NCBI GenBank assembly: GCA_036023115.1
Contig: JAYKKT010000090.1
Span: 35,855,001 to 35,919,000 of the forward strand
From: Brasenia schreberi
Taxonomy: Eukaryota > Streptophyta > Magnoliopsida > Nymphaeales > Cabombaceae
Direction of reading: 5' to 3'
Length of the DNA: 64,000 nt
The notes under the pieces are model-generated. The model was not told the DNA's origin, did no database searches, and saw only the letters and a list, made by a program, of their open reading frames with translations. Made by a program: the position numbers and the translations under genes. Positions 35,701-47,157 of this stretch are shown one piece after another. How positions within the stretch are numbered: the stretch's first letter is position 1; each line of letters starts with the position of its first letter.

Positions 35701-35810
35701 CCAGTTTGAATATTATCCTGCTGTATCAAAGAGACCAACTCCTCAACTTTGGAAGGGCTGACAAGCCCATTCTCCAGTTCAATTGGTGTAAAAAAACTAT
35801 CAAGAGCCAT
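32760..35810 (-). CDS. TFIIS N-terminal-domain protein with EAR-like motifs
   Basis: Likely nuclear transcription-associated protein, similar to plant TFIIS-N-domain proteins such as At4g24200. One frame of 1016 residues. Residues about 40-143 form a TFIIS N-terminal (LW) helical bundle: HWSTVAKVLSVTESNDCLRN, FIQLGGLKELDRWLQEA, AIKVLDALKKLPLDEEGLKE and TVACFLSHKNLEIQYRAESL. This domain binds partners in elongation complexes. The rest is low-complexity and Ser/Glu-rich. Five DLN motifs occur at residues 591, 682, 734, 770 and 948; one sits in LNLDLN (731-736, an LxLxL EAR form) and one is DLNDNP (770-775, the DLNxxP form). These suggest recruitment of TOPLESS-type corepressors (inference). A short basic tail, GYKRTWN, ends the protein. 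There is no BAH domain as in the larger SUO-type relatives. The ATG at 35810 is the first in frame; the frame upstream opens only with non-ATG codons. Confidence 0.88.
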   Translation of the reverse strand: MALDSFFTPIELENGLVSPSKVEELVSLIQQDNIQTGKEDMSRHWSTVAKVLSVTESNDCLRNFIQLGGLKELDRWLQEAHVEISGNEKPMEELAIKVLDALKKLPLDEEGLKECGIRKTVACFLSHKNLEIQYRAESLSACWGNNNDMEDGDLKEKTKVQSLRGCENILVKKSSDNSQQLDCQEIGRLPAQESLPTENSNKEIEIPLGVQDSVSTSVPVDHKLENFDQKNGSNGRLLHSQIREGADDCPTSSVDVDTHKTDALDASSVNSSISFDAQQNHLQAVIRKTESSENTMDLGDNEVPKGEGAGKQIDGSSVPEKNYFEGDPMPSPLKCLLSVSYPNLEQRHIESPSAQIGKDSPDYWKKMMQQQNPTKNNNAKMIENIEPLRGLDEFGISSNKDHPFRSEGVKHDSGVKSGIETMASVAKEKHGFSFSMLEKDNMVEIDRKKLEMDLACGVLDALEVARQVAREVEEEVGIYREASYSSSSKLDMDGEAANPCTADSANVQNLSEAERNESCDGQNSLDISHSSKMDQETSSDNEESCSESEDSQDINLSLPENKVAFHDQDSSQLTNLAWESSLNNKTHLTFDLNEHIQMEDSDCPQHSSGGTVSYTHVKTLLAPIPVVATSREPVGPNATRLLFGVDVGWRETAATSTFCPTSSRTPEEDKAYSNEENSCRIDLNVADGGDAAAFDVYADKHGKKEELFLVSSNLPSDDSSVEVCSKRTGRLNLDLNHIAENFQELSSDRPAGYWLQNQWGVSSALARGFDLNDNPSFNEACASNGPCFKRPSKIARLDASFPFTGSKTPQEADCMLTRRGFYPGSMHQEHTTNQQKELSNLTHPFLVAGSGGGPFVGQTEGKVPVQQHSLAYATQPAFAYNGLSLGFTMLPGSSSQPMGGVPYMVDQRGAAVLPQMLEPSMLVQYPPSLMGATPQRMNDVDVSRPSIDLNAAGPAFDSESRGAGGIKNLLFPGSGLSVEDHLKFSQQISGTGASMKPQESGFSFEPYPVGYKRTWN

Positions 35811-38800
35811 GCTTATTAGAGTCAACGATCAGAATCAATGACGTTGAACATTAGCCGATACTGCATTTAGATGCTCCAACCTGAATCAACAGCTTCCTCT
35901 TTGTGACAAAGATAGAGCAAGGGATAGTCCACACGACTAAACACGAGGAGAATTCAAGCTTCATTCTGAATGAGCATCAGTAGCAAGGATTAGTTGCAAG
36001 ATGATCTAGCATGCACTAAAGCTCCAGCTACCTCTTGACAAGAATCAAGATAAAATGAACTTTTGGTATTTGAAAAAATAACATTGAAATTGATGCAAAG
36101 CATAGGTGAAAATAAGCCCCATTTTCCGCAATCATTGTCAATGTGCCCCAAAATATAAGGAAATGGCGTCAACCTTTTACATAATGGTGCCATTGACAAC
36201 AAACTTCAAGTAGTTTGTCTACAGTTTCAGCGACAGAAATTACTGAGAATTGCCAAAATCAAATGCAACAAACATATACAGTGAGACTCTGAAAATAATT
36301 CAAGAACAAAAAGCAAAAGATGATGCAAAATCAAACAAGGATCAATTTTTTATGCTTATTCAAATAATCACACATTCATATTCCAGCCACATGTATATTT
36401 CTTATTACCAGGAATGCATTTTCTCCCATATTCTTTTGATCATTACGACAACAAAGGACCAGTCTCGTCAAATATTTTTGTTTTACTCATCCATGATACC
36501 TTCCATAACCTTTTTTTTGTTTTTCCTCTACATATTTAAGATGAAGTACCTTGGTGTATGTTATTTGTAGATGATATTGTGTGAGTCTAAGGAAAAAGTT
36601 AATAGCAAATTGAAATTATGGAGAGAAACATTACAAAATAGAAAGTAAAGGATTCTGACTTAGTAGAACAAAAATAAAATATATGGAATGTAAGTTTGAT
36701 CATTTGGTTACTTAAGAGGAAATAGAAATTAAGATTGGTACACATTGCATCCCTCACAAGGAAAATTCTAAATACATAGACTTTTTTAGAGTGATGCAAA
36801 AATTAATGGAGATGTTACGTATGGAATTAATGCATGTTTGTTAAAATAAAGAGGGGCATCACCTATACTATGTGATAAGAAGATACCACTAAAGTTGAAA
36901 TGTAATATTATAGAGCATCAATTAGACCTGTTGTGCTTCATGGTTATGAGTGTTGGGCAGTTAATCATCAACATGTGCAAAAGATGTTTGTGGCCGAAAT
37001 GATTTTGAGATAGATGAACGGTCACACAAGGAAGGATTGTATCCATAACGAGGTTATTAGGTTATTAGAAACAAATTTGGAGTGACACCAATAAAGGATA
37101 AAATGAGAAAAAATTGTTTAAGATGGTTTGGACATTAGAAAGATGACCAAAGAAAACTCTAATACAAAGGTATAAAAAACTAGATTGTAAAATATTAAAA
37201 GAGAAAGAGAAAGACCACAAAAGCATTGGAAAGAAACAATAAAGAATTATTTAACTCATGTTGAGTTAACTGCATGGCACATGATAGGGCTCTCTGGAAA
37301 CAAAGATCCATGTAGCTGACCCCATCTAGTATGGGAAAAGGCTTAATTGTTGTTGTTGTACTTATATAAAGTGCTTTATTTTTTCAACAGCATATTGAAA
37401 GCTATTACAAAAACTGAGCTACAAGTGAGAAGTCAGAATTCACACAGCATCTCAACTCAGGTCTTCATGGTGATTGATATATGACTTTCTGGTCGAAGCA
37501 TCATTATATATGCACAGCAATTTCATCAGAAGGTGATTTGGTAAGAGAAGATGGGGCATTTCTCTCATGGAATCAAATACTTTTCTGTAGGAAATACTAA
37601 TTGTGAACTATAAATATCTGATTCTGTTAGCAAATTTTCATTTTGGCCTCAATGGCTGAATAACTATTCAAAAGAACTAGCTGAAAAAAAAAAGGAATTC
37701 CATGTTATGTTCAAAAAGACAAAGTACCAAAGCAAAACAATAAGGAACCACCTAGCAGAGGCTCATGGTTAATAGATCCGTGCAACCTACTAATGAGCCA
37801 CAGCAACCGCACAGCATGAACAATCCAGTATACGACAGAGTATTGTCTATACAGGCAGTCACCTACTGAGCAGCTTCCCACCTACAGATTAGTTAACGTA
37901 TCTCCTATTCCACGGCACTCCGGCATTTATTTTGGGGAATCAGAGAAGCTGGTAGAGTTTGCAGAGTCTGTTAGTCCTTCCTCTTCCTCTTGATGCAAAT
38001 AGTGCACTACCTTGGTGATTATCAATAAATTTTCTTTAATTGTTCAAAAACAAAATATATCTCACGTTCCACAAATTCAATTAAGTCCCAAACCCAAAGT
38101 TTCTTCTAGTTGGGACATGTTTGTATCAGGCGAGGCAACTGATTCTTAACTTGAAAATACGGCAAAAACCTCGCCTATTCCTTACAAGAAGATCAGAAGC
38201 CGTAGCCTCAAACATAACCTCAAGGACAAACTAAATCAGAGAAATCAACGCGACGATACACATGCAGACCTTCGGGATTCGGAATAACACATAAAGGCTC
38301 TTCCCACGTCAGTAATAAGACAATCATATACCAACAATGCGATTATACAAACGGAATCACGTTAAAGCTAATTGACGAGATACGAACCACAAAACAAGCC
38401 ACAGAAAGTTTCAAACTAAATCAAGGTCCCCCAAAACAAATCATCAAAGTAAAGGGTAGAAACCACAATCAAAACGAAAACCCTAAAAAAGAGGAAACCA
38501 CACAAACACAGAATCAAACCAGAAACGAAACAGAAACCCCGAGCAAAAAGTAAATCCCTAGAATCTAACTTCACTCTATCGAGGTAAGAAAAGAGATAAA
38601 CAACCACCCGGCTGAAAAAGCAAAGCCGTATAATCTGACCTTACTCGATCAAGGCAAGAACGTCAGAAAAGAAGAAGCACACGTACCACGCGGAAAACCA
38701 AACAGAAACGAGGCCGTCCTCTGATCCTCGACGAAACGAAAGTCTTCGAGATAAGAAAGAGACGCCGAGCGGAAAGAATTTAAACCCACATGAAAGACCG

Positions 38801-38895
38801 GAAAAGAGGGAGCGAATTCGAAATCCCTCTTCCACCAGGATTGATCGATCGCTCAATACCCTCTCCTCTCCCTCTCCCTCTCTCTCTCTCTGAGT
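35811..38895 (-). other. Probable spliced 5' leader of the TFIIS-like gene
   Basis: No coding exon is visible upstream of the ATG at 35810 for 3 kb. At 38640-38895 the sequence looks like a plant first exon on the minus strand: a run of CCCTCTCC and CT repeats (38865-38892, GAGAG on the gene strand) followed by moderately GC-rich sequence. I infer a noncoding first exon and a leader intron of about 2.5-3 kb that contains the LINE fragment at 36530. The exact splice sites are not established. Confidence 0.4.
36530..37359 (+). mobile_element. 5'-truncated RTE LINE fragment
   Basis: This plus-strand copy begins in the reverse-transcriptase region (the sequence corresponding to [10 protein letters not shown] reads PWCMLFVDDI-like once small indels are ignored), continues through the AAATATATGGAATGTAAG block and the C-terminal region, and ends with ATGTAGCTGACCCCATCTAG and a (TTG)n tail at 37345-37359. 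It is broken by many indels and stops. It lies in the putative leader intron of the TFIIS-like gene, in the opposite orientation to that gene. Confidence 0.85.
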
Positions 38896-39890
38896 CTTTG
38901 ACGGAAAGGGACGGCAGGCGTGAAATGGTTCGAGTCCGTGTCGAACGAGAGAGAGAGAGAGATTAACGAGGACGGTATTCCTTCTTTCTTATTTTTATTC
39001 GCCCACGGGATTCGAACTCATGACCGGTGTCACATTTGATGGATAGGCAGAAGAAGCCCCTATCAAATGCATCCGCGCGGAATACGGGAATTAGTTGCGC
39101 ACCTCAAATTACTATACACATCCTCTTTTTCTCAATTTTCAGAAAGACTCCTACCCATTTTCAAAACTCTCCACAATACCCTCTTCTCATTTGCTCATAT
39201 TGACGTCGACGCTTTTTTCATGTAATGTAAATCGTCGCGAGTTGCTTTCGCGTCTCTTTAACCGGCGACGAAATGAAAAAGAGAATAAAGATTAATAAGA
39301 TTCAATTAGGGACTAACAATTTTTTTTATCAATAACTCAATTTCAAATTATTTAATTTCCTTCTTTTATTAAATAAGAATTATTATTATTATTTTAAAAG
39401 TTTGTTAGTTTGTTGGTTCTTCGATTTTATTTTTCTCTTCTTAATATCGAATATAAATGTGAAAAGAAAACTCTAAACGATTATCAGAAGCTACACGAAG
39501 TTACTCAGGGATATTGAGAATGATGTCGGTCAAATGCTATTATACATGTAAAATAAAGCTAAAATAATTAAATCCAACACAAACCTACAAATATCTCAAA
39601 ATTTTTATAAAATCATCTCTTTTTTCTCTTTTAGTGAAGCTTGTAAGAGTTTATTCATGTATCATTGGATTATGAAAGAAGACAATAATGATAAATATTC
39701 TAACGAAATATTGATCACCGAAGTAAAGAGAATGAAGAAGACCACTGTGACAGATACTTTAACGAAATATTGGTAATAGAATTACAGAAACGAGGTAGGA
39801 GAAGGAGAGAGAATTTTTTTGAGGAACATATTTTTGAGAAAAAAAAAACTGTAGATCGTAATCCCATCGAAAACCTTTTTCAATTTGAAA
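38896..39890. other. Intergenic stretch with one SINE-like remnant
   Basis: Positions about 39000-39075 carry GGGATTCGAACTCATGACC, a reverse-complemented tRNA B-box-like word, followed by text typical of the SINEs in this window. The rest is AT-rich with nothing recognised. Confidence 0.4.
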
Positions 39891-40182
39891 GGTGTTAAGG
39901 GTGGCCAATTGGGTCGATGAGTAGTGTTTGGGTCGAGCCACTTTGAACCCGCATCAAAAAGAGGTTGACCCAGATGTGTGATCCAAATTTTTGTTCTGGT
40001 CCGTTTTGAAGACCCCACAAACCCATACCCAACCCAACTCTGCTCCAGGTCAACCCAAGTGTGCAATTCTATATATCATATATGTGTATACACATTATAT
40101 ATATTACAGTTATAAACATGTATACTTTATATTATATAAGTATATTGTTTGTTATATACAAGATATGTACCTCTATGCTTAC

Positions 40183-40222
<40 letters not shown>

Positions 40223-40330
40223 TCGAGCTTGACTCAACCTTGAACCGACCCGATTTTTGTTGTGTCATAATTGGAAAACCTGAAGCCGACCCGGGGTCCC
40301 AACCCCCAACGAGGACATGGGTTCACGTCT
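39890..40330. repeat. GACCC/GGGTC word repeat around a (TA)n core
   Basis: Degenerate words (GGGTCGAGCC, CCAACCCAAC, GGTCAACCCAAG, GACTCAACC, CCGACCCGG) flank a TA-rich centre with a pure TA tract at 40185-40220. The same arrangement of GGGTC words beside TA-rich sequence is seen at 7890-8035 and 62750-62960, so this looks like one dispersed repeat type rather than three coincidences. Confidence 0.6.
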
Positions 40331-40415
40331 GGCAAAAAATGGTCACCCCTACTTCTGGGTAAAGGCAGACCAGGCACCTGTCGACCTGTAGGCACCAGAG
40401 CAAGCCTATGTTAGC

Positions 40416-40535
40416 CCACTGAGCAATAGCTCACTTGGCCAAGGGGTTGGCTCAGTACCGAAGGTCACGAGTTCGATACATTGGTGTGCATCTGGCTGTG
40501 GCCTTCCTCTTAAAGAGAGAAAGTGAGAGAAGAAC
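40416..40535 (+). mobile_element. tRNA-derived SINE, plus strand
   Basis: GAGCAATAGCTCACTTGGCC is an A-box-like start and GGTCACGAGTTCGATAC a B-box. The spacing and order match a Pol III tRNA promoter, but the cloverleaf is not maintained. A closely related copy is at 49725-49825. The 3' limit is approximate. Confidence 0.65.
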
Positions 40536-40736
40536 TCTTTGCTAAGCTTTTCGTTTTTTTTTTTTGCGATATTTGATTACGTATTTGATGCTTCCAGTCA
40601 TGTCGTACACAACTGTTGATAAGTATCTTCGTGGACAACTACGGGAATCGAACTGAAAACCTCTTTCATTTTGAGGGTTTCCCAGCAAGCCCGGGAAGCC
40701 ATGGGCTTGGCCAAGATGGAGTATGAAAATCGGCAA

Positions 40737-41085
40737 TAGCTGGTTTCGAAATGGTCCGACGGTTTCAACATGAACCGAATCGGGTCAGGAACCAGCTGAA
40801 ACCAAAACTAATCAAATTGGACCCGGGACCAAGGACCACTTAGTTAGGTTCTGGTTCTACCTTCTATGAAACCTGAACTAGTAGTTCCAAACTAGCTGTT
40901 CCATATTTCTTTTAACTTTTTTTATTTCATAATTTTAAAAGATTTTTTGGGTTCCAAGTGATTTATTTAAGACTTAAGCGGAAACTGGCATTGGTGGTTC
41001 CAAGCCAGAACTGGCCTGATCCCAGTTTGGTTACGATTCTTGGTTCCGGCAACTGGAACCAGCCAGTTGGGTGCCAAGCTCGTTT
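40737..41085. repeat. GGTTC/GAACC-type word repeat
   Basis: Two word-rich arms (40740-40910 with GGACCCGGGACCAAG and TTCTGGTTC; 40985-41070 with GAACTGGCC, GGTTCCGGC and GGAACCAGCC) surround an AT-rich centre (40905-40965). The same two-arm plan is seen at 18521-18720. Confidence 0.6.
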
Positions 41086-41230
41086 GTGTTGGTTTTGTAA
41101 CACGAGCTAACTCATTACGCTAGTTGAGTTGAACGCCATACTACGTTTTTGGTTCGACTCAAGCTTGTACGATGTGTGGATTTTAATGTTGAAACTCATA
41201 GGTTATGCTCTACTGTAGGCCTTCTTTTTC

Positions 41231-41345
41231 TGATTGGCAAGCTGGGGTTAGGCCAACCCCACCAGATGTGCATGCCCCAGGTATCGAACTCCTGACCTTC
41301 AAGTCAAAGGTTCCTTCGAGCTGACCCCACAGCTCCCTCAAGTTC
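41231..41345 (-). mobile_element. tRNA-derived SINE, minus strand
   Basis: On the minus strand this reads AGCTGTGGGGTCAGCTCG, then GGTCAGGAGTTCGATACC (B-box), then a body ending GCTTGCCAATCAGAAAAAG. It shares the GGGGCATG...CTAACCCCAGC body with other SINE remnants at 44420 and 47283, which makes it a second subfamily distinct from the CTTCGGCCTCCTC type. Confidence 0.6.
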
Positions 41346-41465
41346 TGAAATTTCAATAAAAAACTAGCGCCATATAGTCTTAGATTTGTGTTTCAACGTT
41401 AATATTTATTAATGGTATAATATAGTTGAAGGTGGTTCCGATTATGTCTTAATTTGGGTTGAGAA

Positions 41466-41890
41466 TGTAACGTAACGGTGACCATTATCGGCAACCTTAT
41501 CACAGGAACAGCTAGATTGATCATCCAACCGTTAACTGTGGCAGGCATTATAGTGCTTATCTCTAACAACGAGTCTGTTACATATTAGCACAATAACAAC
41601 CGGATGAACCTCCAAACGGAAAGGCCAGCCAGGAAACCTGGGAGGGAGGAGCCGGCACTGCTATATAAATACAGAGCAGCGTATAGGGATGAAATACAAT
41701 GAAAAAGAAATGCAAAACCCTATATGGAAATCTGGTTGTATGGTAACCGGAAAACTCAAAACACCCTTACCTCTACTTGTGATTCCGCTGCTCAAAAATC
41801 AGAAGGAGGTTCACTCTTGTTGCTGCGTACCTAGAGCGAGGAACTACTGAAACTGCCTCGGGTCTTTGCAAAGGTCGCTCAACTCCAACA
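41466..41890 (+). mobile_element. Possible solo LTR
   Basis: A 425-bp unit starts TG and ends CA, and contains a clear TATA box (CTATATAAATACAGAG, 41661) in its middle followed by transcript-like sequence, as in plant LTRs. No gene follows. The 5-bp flanks, GAGAA and AAGAA, match at four of five positions. There is no internal retrotransposon sequence and no second copy here to confirm the ends, so this is only a candidate. It could instead be a promoter relic. Confidence 0.25.
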
Positions 41891-41899
41891 AAGAATTCA

Positions 41900-44800
41900 T
41901 ACGCATAGAATCATACTAGAAGCATGCATTTAAATTGAATATGGTAGAGGCATACTTCTATATGAGTAATAGATTTTAGTGTACGTCCATTTGAATTTAT
42001 GGTTGTTAGAAGTTAGTGAAAGTAAATCACTTTAATTGGGTTATTGGTAGCTGGTGGTGGTGGCAACGGTTACACTCGTTGGTGATGCTGGTCTCTAGTC
42101 TAAGCTGGCGACAATGGTGAGTGGTAGAACTGGTGGCTGTGGGTGACAAATGGTGGTAGTGGGTGATGATGGATGGTGGTAAAGATCTAAGTGATGAGAA
42201 GAAGAAACAGAAAGAGGGAAGAAACAGGTTCTCATTTCTCAGTTCCGATATCTTTGTGAGTTTTTAAAGTTGTTCTAAACAAAGAACTATTGAGTATTTT
42301 CTTTTTCCGTTACAAGGGATGCCGAGCCGAAGCCATGAATGCCCCAAGAATTGAACTCACACTCTGCGTCATGTGGAGTTGAGAGCCCTGCGAGGATGGC
42401 TAACGCCAAGAGTGCCTAAGTAATTGGACTCATTTGTGCTGCACGGTGGTTATAATCGAGATGTTGGTGGTAAAAAATGGTAATAGACGGTGTTTTACGG
42501 TGGTAGTGGCGGTGGAGACGGTGACAATTTTGATCAGGTGAATGACGCGACCTTGGATTTGACAAGCGAGATGAGGTCATATGAAAAACCTAAAAAACAA
42601 ATTACATAATATGAACTTAAAAAATTATATAAACCGCTTCCTCTTAGTTTCACCCAACTGATCTCCACCTCACACTCGAAAATTTTATGGGTTCTCAAAT
42701 GGGTGGATATATGGTGATAGTGGGGATGTTATGGTTGATGGTAGCTTTGACGGTGGTGGATGGTGAGTGGTGGTAACTTTCCGTGGCAATGGTTTCAAAA
42801 GTAGTTAGAAAAAATTAAAACATTTTTTGTTATTTTGTAATTTAACCAAATCAATTAGCTTATGAACTTGAAAGAAGTACACGAATACCAGCTTAGAAAC
42901 CAATTTGTGAGCATATTTTCTTAGAACTTGCACTTCGTGTAATACAACAAAAAAATTTCTTCCAAAGCTAAAGGTATTACGTGCTGTGGCGGATCTACAT
43001 TGAGAATGTCCCACTTGAAATTCGAAAAACCAAACAAAAAGTTATAATGAACGATCAAATTCATCACCACTATACATAGTTCACTTCACCTCAAATCGTC
43101 AAATAAGTTGTTCACCCCACCCACAGAAAATTCTAGATCTGCCACTAATTCGATGGGCCGAGACGAGATGTACTCCACAACTCTTTTAAAGTTTTAAGGT
43201 GTGAAAGCTTAGTATATACTCAGCTGAATCACCATGCTACATCCTTGTGTATTGTACCATATAGCAAAGACAATGTTATATATATACCTATCAACTTCTG
43301 ACATGAACACTCTTTGTTTTTTAGTAGCATGAATATAATTTAAAAGAAATTAAAGATTTTTAGACAAAGATGAAAACAAATATTATTGTGCTCATGGTTT
43401 TGAAAAGTAACGATCACTAATGAGTGAATAACATCAATAGTGGTAGTATCCAATCACTCGTATACTTATATATATAATTTAAAAAGTTAAAATTATTTTT
43501 TTAAATATATAATAATATTATTATACTTATGCTCTTGAAAAGTAACAACGGGGTAGAGTGGTGATTCAATGGTGGACAAGAACCAATCACTATATATAAT
43601 AAAGTTTAGCTAGGCTCGCTAGCTGCTCGAGTGGGGTACTAGCCAGCTGTTGCTAAGCTCGAGCTCGAAAAAATCGAGTCAGGTTTGAGCTTTGCTCAGC
43701 TCGACCCACTTGCATCCGTAGGTTCAGCCCACCTTGGTTGACCATTTCTATCAACAGCTTGCCTGCTGATTGGGATGTTAACCAGATTGCTTGTTAGAAT
43801 GAAAGAAGGAGCCTTAGACTTTCAAAATTCAAACTCGGAGCTTAAAGGTCAAAAGGATTATCGTTTGTTGGAATTTGGTGCATCGGTTGGGAAAGAACTC
43901 GGCCAACTTTTTCAAGTGGTAGCAGTTAGATCGAGCTTTATCTCTAATAAGATATTTTTTCACAAAAATTACAGAAAAGATACAAAGAAAAAGTGAGTTC
44001 TTGGTTCGGATTTTCTTTAAACTTAGAACCGTAACCGAACCAATTTAGAATTGTTTTTTGTCGTAATTATGAAATCTTTGATTCCAATTTCGGTTTTATA
44101 AAAGATTAAACTGTAACTGAACTGGATCTTTCTCAGTTTAGATTCTAGTTTCATCTGGTTCTTCGTTCGATTCGATTTGAGTTACAACCATTGGACCAGT
44201 TGGGAATCCGAAGTGCATCTGTCGTCTTTCCCATTTAAAAAATAAGGGTAAAAGGGTGCCAAACTTTTGTGCGAGATGCATTTTTTTCTTTATTCAAAAT
44301 TTCTATTTAATATTACCTTTGACTTGCATGATGTTTGGTAGAAATTCTCTTGCATTACATTATCAGAACGTGGGGTTTTACTTCATCAGTTCATCTTTAG
44401 GCATCTTATTTTCAATTTTTTTTTTATTGGCAAGTTAGGGTTATGTGCAAAGCTCAAGTTCATCTTTAGAAATTCTCTCACAGCGGATGTTTGATTGAGA
44501 GGCTTCAGATTACTAAACTAAAGTTTCAGTTGTTGCTATAATAATCAAACACAAGCCTCAACGTATTTTTTCTCTACATTAGAATTGGAATAGGAATTTA
44601 ATAGTTCGACCTCGAAATCAAACATTGCTTAAGGTTCTTTTGAATCGACCCCTCGTAAGTGTGGATCTAGACATTTGTTTTGAGTCGTACTTCATTTTTG
44701 GATCGTGCGAGTTTCAAAAACTTTCAATTTTTTTCTAAAATTTCAATAAAAAGATTAAAAAAATCAGAATTTTGGGTTTCGCCATAATGTGGATCCGCCG

Positions 44801-45520
44801 CTGCTTAGAAATCTTATATACCGTAGATTTAAGGTACCATCATCTCCAAGATGGACGGCATCCAAGGTGTCTAACAAATTCTCTTGCTTAAACATAAATT
44901 TTACCACATAGCAGGAGGTGCTTGGGGTAAATCTTACAAAGATACGCATCTTCATCAGGAGAGATTATCACTCAATTACGGATCCTAAGGAAAGAAGAAA
45001 GGTATCCGCTTTTGACCGGTATCCCATCCATCTTCAGCTGGCTGGTTGCCTTTATTCCGGCGACTCCACCCCACCACTGAACCACCATGACTCCTTTTCG
45101 CCTTCTTTATTTTAATCTCTCTCCCTTTTACTTGCCGGTGCTTTTCTCCATCTGTCGGTTATGTCAAATCCATATAATATACGCACAATAAATTCTCTAT
45201 GCCTGCGGTTGCTTTTTAAGCTTTTGCCTCCATACTGACTCTCTTCTGCTCCCAATCGAGCTCTTGCGAGCTCATTTTTCGTGTTGCAAAAGCAAACTCT
45301 AGCTTCCTTAGTGTTCTCCTTTCTCTTCTTTCACAAGGCACGTCTTCAATGTGTACGGAGATTCCCCATCAATCATGGCCGGGCGATTCATAATGAGGAA
45401 ATCAGATTGACAGAGGCAGAGAGATTGACAAGGTGTTCCGTTGGAGAGTTTCATGGTTGGTTTCTGCTCAACTCAGCTTGCCAAAATAGAAAAATAGATC
45501 ATAAGATTAAGGTGGTGGCG
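41900..45520. other. Intergenic stretch upstream of the kinase gene
   Basis: No gene recognised. It holds GGTGG/TGGTGG-rich sequence (42050-42190 and 42440-42780), a SINE-like remnant at 42310-42410 (minus, GAATTGAACTCAC), GAACC/GGTTC words at 43990-44180 and a SINE-body remnant at 44415-44460. The last 300 bases should contain the promoter and leader of the kinase gene; no start codon in frame occurs before 45521. Confidence 0.4.
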
Positions 45521-46600
45521 ATGAGATTGCAGGAATATAGTTATGGGGAGTTGGAGGATGCAACTAAAGGGTTTTGTTTGAAGAATTTGATAGGAAAAGG
45601 GAGCCATGGCTGTGTTTACAAGGCTACCCTTCACAGAGGGGAAGTGGTTGCTGTGAAGAGAGTTTCGGCAGGTCTCCGGCGTCTCGACGATCTAACGAAG
45701 TTGGAGAACGAACTTCGAGTCCTCGCAAATCTGCCGACGTCGAGACGGCATCACTTCGCCAATTTATTAGGTGTTAGCCAGCAGAATTCGGTTTCCGGCG
45801 AACATCCGAGGCTGATTGTAATGGAATTCATGCCTCATGGCACTCTTCATGACATCCTTTTTAACAATCTCCCCACGTCGTCTCCGGTACCGCCCTTCAC
45901 GTGGTACCGGAGAGCCGTCGTTGCTCTTCAGATAGCGGAGGCCATCAATTCTTTACATCAAATGATGCCGCCGGTGATTCACAGAGATATCAAATCTACC
46001 AACATCCTTTTTGATGAAGGGTGGAATGCTAGGATCGGAGATTTCGGTCTTGCTCTTCGGAAAGACCGGCGAGATGATAGTTCTCTGCCGGCCGGTACTA
46101 TCGGATACATGGATCCTCTCTACACTTGTCCATCGAAACTGAGTACCAAGAACGACGTCTTCAGCTTCGGCGTGGTGTTGTTGGAGATGATAAGCTGCCG
46201 GAGGGCCATCGACGTCGAGCGCGAGCCCGCATTTCTCGTCGAATGGGCGCAGAAGTCGATCCAGCAGGATCGAGCAATAGAACTACTCACGTGTGACGAC
46301 CCGGAGACCAGCTATCTTCCGGCCGATGTCGAGTTGTTCGCGAGGCCGATGATGGAGATCGCACTAAGCTGTGTTTCAATGAAAGAGCAGCAGAGGCCGT
46401 CCATGAAGCAAGTCGTTAGAGAGATGAAGAGGGTCGTGAATAACGTCAGGTTGTTCCCTCTCTTGGCATGCTTTGTGGGAAATCACGGGCTGCTGCCATG
46501 GAAGAGGAAGAGCAATAACGGTCAAGCTAGGCTTAGAGGCGCCAAAACAACGACGATAGTCTGCAAGGTTCACGAGGAAGAAGCCGAAACGTTGATGTGA
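45521..46600 (+). CDS. Receptor-like cytoplasmic Ser/Thr kinase
   Basis: Protein kinase of 359 residues without signal peptide or membrane segment, closest in form to plant kinases such as At5g23170 and At3g51990. All catalytic elements are present: glycine loop GKGSHGCV (25-32), VAIK-type lysine K46, an E in ENELRVL (62-64), HRDIKSTNIL (154-163), DFG (174-176), and an activation loop with GTIGYMDPLY (192-201), in which the usual APE is replaced by MDP as in this subfamily. Then D212 in NDVFSFG and R292 in QRPSM. A lysine/arginine-rich tail follows (KRKSNNGQARLRGAK). The ATG at 45521 is the first in frame; the open frame runs 80 codons further up without ATG. Single exon and relatively GC-rich. 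Substrates and upstream receptor are unknown. Confidence 0.92.
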   Translation: MRLQEYSYGELEDATKGFCLKNLIGKGSHGCVYKATLHRGEVVAVKRVSAGLRRLDDLTKLENELRVLANLPTSRRHHFANLLGVSQQNSVSGEHPRLIVMEFMPHGTLHDILFNNLPTSSPVPPFTWYRRAVVALQIAEAINSLHQMMPPVIHRDIKSTNILFDEGWNARIGDFGLALRKDRRDDSSLPAGTIGYMDPLYTCPSKLSTKNDVFSFGVVLLEMISCRRAIDVEREPAFLVEWAQKSIQQDRAIELLTCDDPETSYLPADVELFARPMMEIALSCVSMKEQQRPSMKQVVREMKRVVNNVRLFPLLACFVGNHGLLPWKRKSNNGQARLRGAKTTTIVCKVHEEEAETLM

Positions 46601-47157
46601 CAGTGACGTGTAAACAAGTCCGTTGAGTAATTGTAGTTCGTCATCTTCCCGTGTATTGTTCTTTATCATCATTCAGTTCATACTTTTCTCATGACCATTT
46701 GCCAAAGTTAGTGTTCGTCTTCATCTCCTTTTTGTTTGTTTGAGCTGATATGTCTAAAAATACAAGGCTAGATCTTATTGAAAAGGTCTGTATATGTGAT
46801 TTGTATGATGAAATTCAATCGTTTGGTCAATTTCTCGTGGCGATCTCTCGGGTCCTGCGCCAGCTTCTTCTTAGTAATTGTTCTCAAAAGGAAGAGGCGA
46901 TATCATGGTTCGGCGTTGTTGTCTCGTGAAAGGATGAGCAATGAATGTGCCAAGGATCGAGATGAATTTGTTTCGTTAGTGGCCATCAAATCATGGATTC
47001 ATAACCCCATGTTTCGTATCAATAATACCTTTCAATCCATGCGGGCTTCGATTTACTCTCAAAGTAATTAATGATTGCGCGTGTTATCGCTTTGCTTTCT
47101 TGTTTGGTGATCGGTTTTTCTTTCAAGAACACCGCTTCACCTCCTTTTTCTCCTCCA

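Noticed and set aside
45281..45520. 80-codon upstream extension of the kinase
   Set aside because: It begins at GTG and contains no ATG; not a plausible plant start.
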